A stretch of 17,908 nucleotides of DNA from an uncultured Prevotellaceae bacterium. GTDB lineage: Bacteria; Bacteroidota; Bacteroidia; Bacteroidales; Bacteroidaceae. The notes under the pieces were generated by a model. The model ran no database searches, was not told the origin of the DNA, and saw nothing but the letters and a program-made list of their open reading frames with translations. Within the stretch, counting starts at the first letter, position 1. Each line of letters opens with the position of its first letter. The stretch covers positions 1 through 17,908 of the forward strand of contig CAMKTM010000017.1 in the NCBI GenBank assembly GCA_946415695.1, read 5' to 3'. This document shows, one piece after another, positions 1 to 6,635 of the stretch. The position numbers and the translations under genes were made by a program.

Positions 1-88
1 ACCCCCAATTATCGTCTTTAACTCCCTTAACTCCCTTAACTCCCAAATAAAATATCATTCAACTCAATAACAAAAAACTTAATTTATT
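1..88 (+). repeat. Leader repeat, copy A, with three TTAACTCCC units
   Basis: This is a non-coding leader ahead of the first gene. It holds three exact tandem 9-bp units TTAACTCCC at 18-44, then an A/T-rich stretch ending AACTTAATTTATT directly before ATGAAACAAA. The same order of elements occurs at 1814-1930 with only a few differences, there with four 9-bp units. It may carry a promoter or 5' UTR, but I see no clear TAnnTTTG box. The left edge of the window cuts it, so its full extent is unknown. Confidence 0.85.
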
Positions 89-265
89 ATGAAACAAAGT
101 GTCTCATCCAATACTCTTTCGAGAGAAGACGTCATAGCCCTATTTGCCAGAGGGAGAGAGATAAAAGAGCGTCGTATGCGAGAGGCGCGGCAGAAGTGGG
201 AAGCACGGCAACAGCAAAAAAAAGTTGCGGCACAATCAGGTTATTACGACCTTGAATGGGTATAA
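89..265 (+). CDS. Small charged hypothetical protein (58 aa)
   Basis: This open frame runs from ATG at 89 to TAA at 263-265 and encodes 58 residues. It begins MKQSVSSNTLSREDVIALF, followed by a strongly charged helical stretch rich in Arg, Lys, Glu and Gln (about residues 20-46), and ends GYYDLEWV. I recognise no family and see no signal peptide or membrane segment. The N-terminal part could form an amphipathic or coiled-coil helix. The start is the ATG that ends the leader repeat, so the first codons (ATGAAACAAA) are shared with the secreted-protein gene at 1921. The next gene starts five bases after its stop, so the two are probably co-transcribed and may encode partners. The function is unknown. 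Coding status is supported by the clean start after the leader and the tight spacing. Confidence 0.6.
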   Translation: MKQSVSSNTLSREDVIALFARGREIKERRMREARQKWEARQQQKKVAAQSGYYDLEWV

Positions 266-270
266 AAAGC

Positions 271-774
271 ATGAAAGAGTTGGATATAGATAGCATCAAC
301 AGCAGTGCCCCTTACGATGTGTGCCGTGACAGGGAAGGAGCCATCCTGTTTCGAACAGATTATGAGGTTGAGTATTCTGTGACCTTTGACGATGATGCCA
401 ACCCTTATTTTACGGCCTATTGGTTTAATCTGTCGAACATGAACTCACGCACTTCACCTGGCGATCCAAAGGTTGCTCAGACAGTCATTTGCATCATTGA
501 GGAATTCTTTCGGAAGAACCCGGATATTCTTCTCTATATGTGCAGTACTGTTGGTGGCAAACAGGCGCAGCGTTCACGCCTTTTCCTACGCTGGTTCAAC
601 GGTGCAGAGCAGCGGAAATACTATGTATCGCGTTCGATAGAACTTCGGAATGAAGAAGGAACAACAGAATATGTGGCGATGATAGTTCAGCGTTCCAACC
701 CACGGCTTGAAGAAATCCTGTCTTTCTTCGATGCAGAGATAGAAATGTTCAACGACAACAAACCCCAAGAATAA
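271..774 (+). CDS. DUF6169-like hypothetical protein
   Basis: This 167-residue protein starts MKELDIDSINSS and has mixed alpha/beta character. Aromatic-rich strands (YEVEYSVTF, YFTAYWFNL) are followed by a helix (VAQTVICIIEEFFRKNPD), further strands around LLYMCSTVG and LFLRWFN, and an acidic C-terminus. It resembles the Bacteroidota family annotated as DUF6169, whose function is unknown; that assignment is from memory of the pattern. I prefer ATG 271, five bases after the upstream stop, over the in-frame ATG at 256, which would overlap the upstream gene by ten bases. No signal peptide or membrane helix is visible, so it is probably cytoplasmic. With the 58-aa gene before it, it may form a two-gene unit. 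It lies in the accessory block bounded by the leader repeats. Confidence 0.7.
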   Translation: MKELDIDSINSSAPYDVCRDREGAILFRTDYEVEYSVTFDDDANPYFTAYWFNLSNMNSRTSPGDPKVAQTVICIIEEFFRKNPDILLYMCSTVGGKQAQRSRLFLRWFNGAEQRKYYVSRSIELRNEEGTTEYVAMIVQRSNPRLEEILSFFDAEIEMFNDNKPQE

Positions 775-815
775 GAACAAACAAACTCAAACAAACCAAA
801 ATAACTAACCAAAAC

Positions 816-1043
816 ATGACAACAATGGCTCTTAACAATCTTTGGAGGTATCTGCAAGGCCTTTCCCTCTCTGCCAGCAACCAACGCTGGCTGGGCGAAC
901 GGCTTATAGAGGCTTCTGCCAAGCACGGAGCGGCTACTGAGGAATACATGAAGTTGGAGATGTTGAACTCTCTTTTCGGTGCGTGGAACGATTCAGATGG
1001 CGAAAACATAGAGTTAGCCACCAAGGAGGGCCGCAGGGTTTGA
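816..1043 (+). CDS. Small antitoxin-like hypothetical protein
   Basis: This 75-residue protein begins MTTMALNNLWRYLQGLS, continues with a helix (SNQRWLGERLIEASA), and ends with an acidic, Trp-containing tail (SLFGAWNDSDGENIELATK). Small Bacteroidota proteins with this order of parts often sit upstream of toxin genes and have an FG-W-acid C-terminal segment like that of VapB/antitoxin peptides. This is a resemblance, not a firm family call. ATG 816 is used; a second ATG four codons in (825) is possible. It follows an A/C-rich leader without a clear ribosome binding site. Its stop lies ten bases before the nucleotidyltransferase gene, so it is probably the first gene of a three-gene MNT/HEPN operon and might be an additional regulator or antitoxin of that system. 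Confidence 0.6.
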   Translation: MTTMALNNLWRYLQGLSLSASNQRWLGERLIEASAKHGAATEEYMKLEMLNSLFGAWNDSDGENIELATKEGRRV

Positions 1044-1053
1044 ACACAAAAAT

Positions 1054-1371
1054 ATGGAACAGAAGCAGCAAATCATGCAGGCGATAGCCAAGCGAGCACA
1101 TGAGGTGACACATCCAGGCTCTACGGTCCTGCTCTTCGGCTCCCAAGCCAGAGGCGATGCCCGTCCAGATTCAGACTGGGATGTACTCATATTGCTGAAC
1201 AAAGAGCGTATCTCACCTGAGGACAGAGACAAGGTGAGCTATCCGTTGCGTGAACTGGGGTGGCAAATAAATGCGATGGTAAACCCCATCATGTTCACAA
1301 CTAAAGAATGGGAAAGCAAAAGCTTCACGCCATTCTACAAAAATGTAATGAAGGAAGGAGTCGTGTTATGA
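1054..1371 (+). CDS. MNT-type nucleotidyltransferase (MntA-like antitoxin)
   Basis: This 105-residue protein is a minimal nucleotidyltransferase of the polymerase-beta superfamily. The signature is GSQARGD at residues 29-35, followed by DSDWD at 39-43, giving the metal-binding acids D41 and D43. The third acid expected in the next core strand is not obvious: the segment reads WQINAMVNPI around 70-79, with Asn where Asp is common. In characterised MNT/HEPN pairs the MNT protein acts as antitoxin by adding AMP to the HEPN toxin. Whether this one does so is inference. Its TGA stop overlaps the ATG of the HEPN gene by four bases (ATGA), a typical translational coupling of such pairs. It is cytoplasmic, with no signal peptide. 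The length is normal for the family. Confidence 0.88.
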   Translation: MEQKQQIMQAIAKRAHEVTHPGSTVLLFGSQARGDARPDSDWDVLILLNKERISPEDRDKVSYPLRELGWQINAMVNPIMFTTKEWESKSFTPFYKNVMKEGVVL

Positions 1372-1784
1372 GCTTGACAACAGAAGAACGAAAAGCGATT
1401 GTAACATTTCGCATAGAAAAAGCCTTCAGAGCTTACAATGAAGCCGTCGGAGTCATTGGAAACAAATATTGGGAAACAATAGCCAACAGATTATACTATG
1501 CTGCATACAGTGCAGTCTCGGCTCTCTTGGTTGCCAATGGCGATACAGCACACACTCACAGCGGCGTCATACACCTCTTTGGCCTGCATTTCATCCAAGA
1601 AAAAAAGTTGTCGGCAGATATGGGACGTTTGTATCACAATCTGTTCACACTTCGGCAGACAGGCGACTACGATGATACCTATGGCCTGACAGCAGAAGAT
1701 GTAATGCCATACGTTGAGCCGACAAAGTTGCTCATTAATCAAGTCGCAGAGTTAGCAAAACAATTAATAGACAAGCAAGAATAA
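1368..1784 (+). CDS. HEPN domain protein, UPF0332-like (partner of MNT protein)
   Basis: This 138-residue, mostly helical protein has the pattern of the HEPN/UPF0332 family (Pfam HEPN, PF05168). Visible parts are RLYYAAYSAVSALL (41-54), the THSGVIHLF segment (63-71), and LRQTGDYDD (95-103). HEPN proteins are often RNases with an RX4-6H motif. I do not see a canonical RX4-6H pair in the usual last helix, so toxicity cannot be assumed. The ATG at 1368 overlaps the upstream MNT stop by four bases. An in-frame upstream ATG at 1308 would overlap the MNT gene by 64 bases and is unlikely. The pair is probably a cytoplasmic toxin-antitoxin or defence-linked module, with the MNT protein modifying or neutralising the HEPN protein. 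Confidence 0.85.
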   Translation: MSLTTEERKAIVTFRIEKAFRAYNEAVGVIGNKYWETIANRLYYAAYSAVSALLVANGDTAHTHSGVIHLFGLHFIQEKKLSADMGRLYHNLFTLRQTGDYDDTYGLTAEDVMPYVEPTKLLINQVAELAKQLIDKQE

Positions 1785-1813
1785 TAGCAACCCTCTAACC
1801 AAACCACAATAGC

Positions 1814-1930
1814 ACCCCAAACTATCGTCTTTAACTCCCTTAACTCCCTTAACTCCCTTAACTCCCAAATAAAATATTAACCAACTCAATAACTCAATAA
1901 CTTAAAAAACTTAATTTATTATGAAACAAA
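1814..1930 (+). repeat. Leader repeat, copy B, with four TTAACTCCC units
   Basis: This is the second copy of the leader at 1-98. It shows the same ordered blocks: an ACCCCAAACTATCGTCT start (1814-1830), four exact TTAACTCCC units (1831-1866), AAATAAAATATTA, an AACTCAATAACTCAATAACTT stretch in which ACTCAATA is duplicated relative to copy A, then AACTTAATTTATT and ATGAAACAAA. It is the 5' UTR or promoter zone of the large secreted protein. The two copies differ by one 9-bp unit and one 8-bp-scale duplication, both typical slippage changes. Confidence 0.88.
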
Positions 1931-4900
1931 AATTACTAAACAAACTATGGCTGCGAGTCGGGATGATCGTAGCCGTAATGTGTTCCTTTTTTGCAGGACA
2001 GGTTCTTGCCGATCCTGTAACCGTGACTTATACGGTTAATGACAAAACATCAGTTACAACATCTGGTACGGCTCCAGTAGGATCTTCTGTAACATTTTCT
2101 TCAAATGGCAATACTGCTGAACAATTAACAGCGGGCACAAATCAAGTGCTTACTCTTTCTGGATATTCAGGCTATACAATAACTGGACTGAAACTTAATA
2201 TGAAATCAAATTCAAGTAAGGGTGCTGGTGCTCTCTTTTATTCTACAGATGGAGGTTCCACATATACTTACCTTGTTGGTTCTGGTGAAAGTAACGGCAC
2301 TAGTATTGAGGGTGTTGCTTTTAATGATGGGGCTTGGCATGGATCATGGTCAACAAGTTTCGTAGATATAACGAAGTCTGTTACTATTAATGCATCTTCT
2401 TCCAATATTATCATAAAGATTAGAGCAACTCAAAACTCTCTTTATTGTCATTCCTATACACTTACATATACACCAGCTGGTGGCGACACTCCAACTCCCA
2501 CTACTTACGCCGTCACCTACAATCCCAATGGCGGCTCAGGCACAATGACTGATTCCAACAGCCCATACGTTTCAGGTGCAACAGTTACCGTGTTGGATAA
2601 TGCGTTCACTCGCGACGGCTATGACTTCGTGAAATGGAACACGGCAGCAGACGGTACGGGCACAGACTACGATGCCGACGACACTTTCACAATCTCTGCC
2701 AACACCACATTGTATGCACAATGGGAAGAGCAAGCCAGTGGTGATGAGCAATGGGTTCTCACCAGCCTTTCCGACCTTACTTCATCCGATGTGTTTGTCA
2801 TTGTTGGCAATAACGGAAGCAACTATGCCATGTCGAACGGCAATGGTACAAGTTCTGCTCCAGCAGCAGTTAGTGTAACTATTGAGGGTAGCCAGATAAC
2901 AAGCACTGTTGCTAGCAATATCAAGTGGAATATTAGCGGTAATGCTTCTGATGGTTACACCTTCTACCCCAATGGAGATGCAGAAACGTGGCTGTATTGT
3001 ACCAACACAAACAATGGTGTACGTGTCGGCACAAATGAGAGCAAAACCTTTAAGGTGGATAATGGATACTTAAAGCATAATGGCACCTCTCGTTACGTAG
3101 GCATCTACAACTCTCAAGATTGGCGTTGCTATACCTCAAATGGAGGTAACATTGCAAACCAGACCTTTGCTTTCTACAAGAAAGTGACTGGTGATGTTAT
3201 TCCTCCAAGCATTACTGCTTCTACTAATGAAATTGCTTATGATGCAACAAGCGGTAGCATCACCTATTCTGTAACAAATCCTGTTGAAGGTGGTGCCGTT
3301 ACAGCTACAAGTTCTGAAAACTGGTTGACAGTTGGCACTCCAAGCGACGGAACAATTGCTCTTACTTGTGCTGCCAATAGCGAAACGACTGAACGCACAG
3401 CAACTGTAACGCTTACTTACACCTACAATACTAACGAAACCGTTACAACAACTGTAACTGTTACCCAGGCAGGTGCTCCTGTGGTTTACACAACTATCCC
3501 TGCGCTCTTTGCAGCAGCAACAAGTACTGCCACAGATGTTAACATTACTTTCGGTGGTTGGGTTGTTTCTGCAGTACAGAGTAATAACGCTTACCTCACC
3601 GACAACCAAGGCAATGGCTTGATTATCTATGCAACTGGTCACGGATTCCAAGCCGGCGATGTGCTGACTGGTACTGTAAGTTGTAAGCTTCAGCTCTATC
3701 GTGGCTCTGCAGAGTTAACAGAACTCACTACTTCAACTACGGGACTGTCTGTTGCACACAATGGTACTGTCACAGAACAAAACATTGCAATCAGTGAACT
3801 TAGTGGCGTGAATACAGGTGCTCTGTTGGCATACCAAGGCCTGACCTTTAATGGCACAGCACTCGTAGATGTCAACGACAATGCCATCACACCGTATAAC
3901 ACGCTCTCTACCTATACTCTTGAAAGCGGCAAAACATACAATGTGAAAGGCATTTATCTGCAATTCAACGAAACTAAGGAACTACTTCCTCGCACTGCTG
4001 ACGACTTCGTAGAGGTTCAGAAGCTGGACAACAGTATTATTATGGTGGGACCTGATTATACCATTGACGTTTCAGTATCTGGAGGTGGTGAAGTGAATAT
4101 GACTTCTGCCGCTGCTTCTCATGGTACATTGCAATCGGAGGTTGTTTTAGCAAGCACGACTGTTGATGCAAGTAAATATACTTTTGCAAACAAGGTGCTG
4201 ACGGTTCATGATGTTACGGAAGGTGGTGTCATTGTCATTCGCTATTATGTGGATGCTGATGCCGAATACAATGCTGTTGAGTTGCTTGTGCCAATCTATC
4301 TCAAGGCCAACCCCATCATCGCTTATGATGGCGAGACCGAGAGCACCGCTTATGGCACTCCTTACACTATAGACACAGACCTCATCTCAGGTGGCAACAT
4401 CACATTGTCAAGCGGCAACACAGCCGTAGCAACTGTTAATGACCTGACCATCACTCCCGTTGCTGTCGGCTCAACCACCATCACCATCAACACCGCCGAA
4501 ACCAACATTTGGTTCCCCGGAACAGCAACCTTCACGCTGAACGTAACAGCACCCGAAGGCAAGGAGACAGCGGCTCCAACTGGTAGTGCAGGCGGAACAA
4601 TCTTTGAAGAGACATTCGCAGACTGCGTAAGTACTGGTGGCAATGATAACAATTTTGCAACAGCAGGCAATACAGAGATTTCGACTGCAAATGACTATAC
4701 GGACAATGATGGCTGGGTAATTTCAAAAGGCTATCCAGCAAAAGGATGTTTAAAGTTTGGAGGTAGTAAGGCATCAGGTGGAGCAATCACTCCTTCTATT
4801 ACTGCAACGATTGGAACTACTTACACGCTCTCTTTCAAAGCTGCTCCTTGGAATACTGAAAGTACTACAATGAATGTCTCTGTTGACGGCGGTACAATTT

Positions 4901-5634
4901 CTGGTCTTAGTGAAGACGCCATGTCAACAGGGGAGTGGAATGATTTCACTGCAAGCATAACAGCAACAGCAACCTCCTTCACAGTTACCTTCGGTGCATC
5001 AAATAATCGCTTCTTCCTTGATGAGGTCAAGGTTGAAGCTCCTGCAAGTCCTGCTCCCGCTATCACTGCAACCCTCAATGGAAGAGGTTATGCTACCTTC
5101 TGCTCAGAGTATCCTCTCGACTTCTCTGACTACGAGACAGCTGGCTACAGCGCTTGGCAGATAACGGGCGTGAGCGGCGAGACGATTACCTTCAGCCAGA
5201 TTACCGGCAGCATCATGGGCGGCCAGGGCATCCTCCTGAAGGGCACAGCAGGCGAGACGATTGAACTGACTTCTGCCAACAGCACCACCACGCTCAACGG
5301 CAACCTGCTCGAAGGCACGCTGGCTCCGACATACGTTGCAGCTGATGAGTACTACGGCCTCTCCGGCAACGAGTTCGTGAAGGTGAATGCAGGTACCGTT
5401 CCTGCCGGTAAGGCTCTGCTGCCCGCAAGTGTTCTGAGCAGCAATGTCAAGGCCTTCACCTTCGTCTTCGAGGATGATGCGACCGGAATAAATGAAGAAT
5501 TAAGAATGAAGAATGAAGAATCTTCAATCTATAACCTCGCCGGTCAGCGCTTAGATAATTCACAATTCACAATTCATAATTCACAGTTGAAGCGTGGCAT
5601 TTACATCGTGAACGGTAAAAAAGTATTGAAATAG
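1921..5634 (+). CDS. Large secreted multidomain surface protein with T9SS-like C-terminus
   Basis: This 1237-residue exported protein has a signal peptide at 1-30 (basic start, hydrophobic VGMIVAVMCSFF core, cleavage near VLA-DP). The likely order is: a beta-rich domain 31-185; an InlB/Listeria-Bacteroides repeat 195-270 (YNPNGGSGTM, YAQWEE); a module 276-432 shared with the nuclease at 6636; a BACON-like domain 438-517; an OB-fold-like/DUF5689-type domain about 523-698; Ig-like strands 702-876; a jelly-roll-like domain 895-1040; another beta domain 1046-1188; and a sorting-type tail (YNLAGQRL, GIYIVNGKKVLK). I recognise no catalytic domain, so adhesion or polymer binding is the best guess. 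Low-complexity DNA repeats interrupt the tail (residues about 1191-1201 and 1213-1223). Base composition changes along the gene: AT-richer in the N-terminal third, GC-richer near 5080-5460. Confidence 0.9.
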   Translation: MKQKLLNKLWLRVGMIVAVMCSFFAGQVLADPVTVTYTVNDKTSVTTSGTAPVGSSVTFSSNGNTAEQLTAGTNQVLTLSGYSGYTITGLKLNMKSNSSKGAGALFYSTDGGSTYTYLVGSGESNGTSIEGVAFNDGAWHGSWSTSFVDITKSVTINASSSNIIIKIRATQNSLYCHSYTLTYTPAGGDTPTPTTYAVTYNPNGGSGTMTDSNSPYVSGATVTVLDNAFTRDGYDFVKWNTAADGTGTDYDADDTFTISANTTLYAQWEEQASGDEQWVLTSLSDLTSSDVFVIVGNNGSNYAMSNGNGTSSAPAAVSVTIEGSQITSTVASNIKWNISGNASDGYTFYPNGDAETWLYCTNTNNGVRVGTNESKTFKVDNGYLKHNGTSRYVGIYNSQDWRCYTSNGGNIANQTFAFYKKVTGDVIPPSITASTNEIAYDATSGSITYSVTNPVEGGAVTATSSENWLTVGTPSDGTIALTCAANSETTERTATVTLTYTYNTNETVTTTVTVTQAGAPVVYTTIPALFAAATSTATDVNITFGGWVVSAVQSNNAYLTDNQGNGLIIYATGHGFQAGDVLTGTVSCKLQLYRGSAELTELTTSTTGLSVAHNGTVTEQNIAISELSGVNTGALLAYQGLTFNGTALVDVNDNAITPYNTLSTYTLESGKTYNVKGIYLQFNETKELLPRTADDFVEVQKLDNSIIMVGPDYTIDVSVSGGGEVNMTSAAASHGTLQSEVVLASTTVDASKYTFANKVLTVHDVTEGGVIVIRYYVDADAEYNAVELLVPIYLKANPIIAYDGETESTAYGTPYTIDTDLISGGNITLSSGNTAVATVNDLTITPVAVGSTTITINTAETNIWFPGTATFTLNVTAPEGKETAAPTGSAGGTIFEETFADCVSTGGNDNNFATAGNTEISTANDYTDNDGWVISKGYPAKGCLKFGGSKASGGAITPSITATIGTTYTLSFKAAPWNTESTTMNVSVDGGTISGLSEDAMSTGEWNDFTASITATATSFTVTFGASNNRFFLDEVKVEAPASPAPAITATLNGRGYATFCSEYPLDFSDYETAGYSAWQITGVSGETITFSQITGSIMGGQGILLKGTAGETIELTSANSTTTLNGNLLEGTLAPTYVAADEYYGLSGNEFVKVNAGTVPAGKALLPASVLSSNVKAFTFVFEDDATGINEELRMKNEESSIYNLAGQRLDNSQFTIHNSQLKRGIYIVNGKKVLK
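5491..5589 (+). repeat. Two low-complexity repeats inside the coding tail
   Basis: Two short repeat tracts sit in frame near the 3' end of the secreted-protein gene. At 5491-5522 GAATGAA/GAATTAA units encode NEELRMKNEES. At 5557-5589 AATTCAC/AATTCAT units encode NSQFTIHNSQL. They flank the conserved YNLAGQRL strand of the sorting-type tail. The first tract reads GAAT on the top strand and the second reads ATTC, so they are roughly opposite in orientation and could pair partly in the mRNA. Confidence 0.85.
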
Positions 5635-5635
5635 A

Positions 5636-5704
5636 AGGACTCTAAGGACTCTAAGGACTTTAAGGACTTTAAGGACTTTAGGGACCTTAAGGACCTTAAC
5701 GACT
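5636..5704 (+). repeat. AAGGACYYT 9-bp tandem array 1
   Basis: About seven and a half consecutive 9-bp units (AAGGACTCT, AAGGACTTT, AGGGACCTT, AAGGACCTT) begin one base after the TAG stop of the large secreted gene. They end about 20 bases before the start of the 56-aa peptide gene. Units with CCTTAAGG contain an 8-bp palindrome. The unit length is a multiple of three, so every unit carries a stop codon in the same reading frame. Confidence 0.95.
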
Positions 5705-5722
5705 AAAAAAAGAAAACAAATT

Positions 5723-5893
5723 ATGAAAAAGACATATATCACACCCGAGACGCTCACAGTGGCGCTCGGCACTTGCCAGATGATGGCCCAATCTCCCAAC
5801 GACGTAAAAGTCAACACTTCAAAGTCGGTTGACGCCGGTGCCGTTGAGACCAAGGAAGTCAGCAACGTGAACGTCTGGGACGAGGAATGGTAA
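5723..5893 (+). CDS. Small peptide, KKTYITPE type (56 aa)
   Basis: This open frame runs from ATG 5723 to TAA 5891-5893. It begins MKKTYITPETLTVALGTCQM, has a middle rich in Val, Asn, Ser and Thr, and ends VNVWDEEW. Small peptides with a KKTY-x-x-PE start and an acidic, Trp-containing end recur in Prevotella and related genomes; I know no assigned function. The start is preceded by a purine-rich leader (AAAAAAAGAAAACAAATT) nearly identical to the one before the nuclease gene at 6636. No signal peptide is convincing, although the LTVALGTCQMMAQS stretch is mildly hydrophobic with a single Cys. AAGGACYYT arrays lie on both sides. It could be a precursor peptide, a small regulator or a partner of the neighbouring secreted proteins; none of these is shown. 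Confidence 0.75.
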   Translation: MKKTYITPETLTVALGTCQMMAQSPNDVKVNTSKSVDAGAVETKEVSNVNVWDEEW

Positions 5894-5902
5894 ACAGACC
5901 CT

Positions 5903-5983
5903 AAGGACTCTAAGGACTCTAAGGACTCTAAGGACCTTAAGGACCTTAAGGACTTTAAGGACTTTAGGGACCTTAGGGAGTTT
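5903..5983 (+). repeat. AAGGACYYT 9-bp tandem array 2
   Basis: Nine 9-bp units start about ten bases after the stop of the 56-aa peptide gene: three AAGGACTCT, two AAGGACCTT, two AAGGACTTT, then AGGGACCTT and AGGGAGTTT. The gradient of unit types (TCT, then CTT, then TTT, then AGGG) also occurs in array 1, which suggests copying of the whole array and not independent slippage. Confidence 0.95.
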
Positions 5984-5998
5984 AAAAGCTAAAGTTTT

Positions 5999-6550
5999 GT
6001 GGCTGAGAAGTTGATTCGGCATAGCGGGAATTTCCGCAAGTTGCTGTCCTACCAGAAGACGGAGGTCATCTACGAGATGACTTTCTTCTTCTGTCAGCAT
6101 TTCCTTCAAAAGGGAGACCGGACGGTGGACCAGATGGTGCAGGCTGCTCGCTCTGGCAAGCAGAACATCATCGAGGGCTGTGCTGCATCAGCTACCTCTG
6201 CCAAGACAGAAATCAAACTGGTCAATGTGGCGAAGGCAAGTCTTCAGGAACTGCTGGAGGACTACATCGACTATTTGCACACGCGTGGCCATCGCAGGTG
6301 GGAGGAAGGCTCCCCTGAGTACACGGCCATGCGCGAACTGGGACGTGAGCACAGCGATGCAGAGTACTTTCTGCAGCTGTGCGCCACCCGTCCACCTGAG
6401 ACGATTGCCAACATGGCTATCATACTCATCAATCAGGCCGACTACCTGCTGTTCAAGCAGCTGGAGCGCCTGGAGAAGGACTTTACCGAGAATGGCGGCT
6501 TCTCGGAAAAAATGAGCCGCATAAGAATAGAACGGAGAAAACGACCTTAA
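5999..6550 (+). CDS. Four-helix-bundle protein with suffix domain (23S IVP-like)
   Basis: This 183-residue helical protein carries the signature of the four-helix-bundle family found in 23S rRNA intervening sequences. The pattern FRKLLSYQKTEVIYEMTFFF (12-31) is followed by DRTVDQMVQAARSGKQNIIEG (40-60), then AKASLQELLEDYIDYL (78-93). The C-terminal half (EYTAMRELGREHSDAEY, ANMAIILINQADYLLFKQL) fits the form called four helix bundle suffix domain. The biochemical role of the family is unknown. No ATG fits the family N-terminus; GTG 5999 is the first start codon after an in-frame TAA at 5990. The gene lies between AAGGACYYT arrays 2 and 3, and its stop codon falls within the first units of array 3. 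The C-terminal IRIERRKRP is basic. Confidence 0.87.
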   Translation: MAEKLIRHSGNFRKLLSYQKTEVIYEMTFFFCQHFLQKGDRTVDQMVQAARSGKQNIIEGCAASATSAKTEIKLVNVAKASLQELLEDYIDYLHTRGHRRWEEGSPEYTAMRELGREHSDAEYFLQLCATRPPETIANMAIILINQADYLLFKQLERLEKDFTENGGFSEKMSRIRIERRKRP

Positions 6551-6620
6551 GGACCTTAAGGACCTTAAGGACTTTAAGGACCTTAGGGACTTTAAGGACT
6601 TTAAGGACCTTAAGGACACT
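6540..6620 (+). repeat. AAGGACYYT 9-bp tandem array 3
   Basis: Nine 9-bp units (AACGACCTT, then AAGGACCTT and AAGGACTTT forms, one AGGGACTTT, last AAGGACACT). The array begins inside the last codons of the four-helix-bundle gene and includes its TAA stop (6548-6550). It ends 15 bases before the nuclease start codon. Confidence 0.95.
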
Positions 6621-6635
6621 ATTAAAAAAAGAAAC

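Noticed and set aside
1308..1367. Upstream start for the HEPN gene
   Set aside because: It would overlap the MNT gene by 64 bases; ATG 1368 in the ATGA overlap is the usual arrangement and fits the family length.
5723..5780. Lipoprotein signal in the 56-aa peptide (LTVALGTC)
   Set aside because: The residues before Cys (LGT) do not fit a lipobox and the N-terminal region has no proper hydrophobic core.
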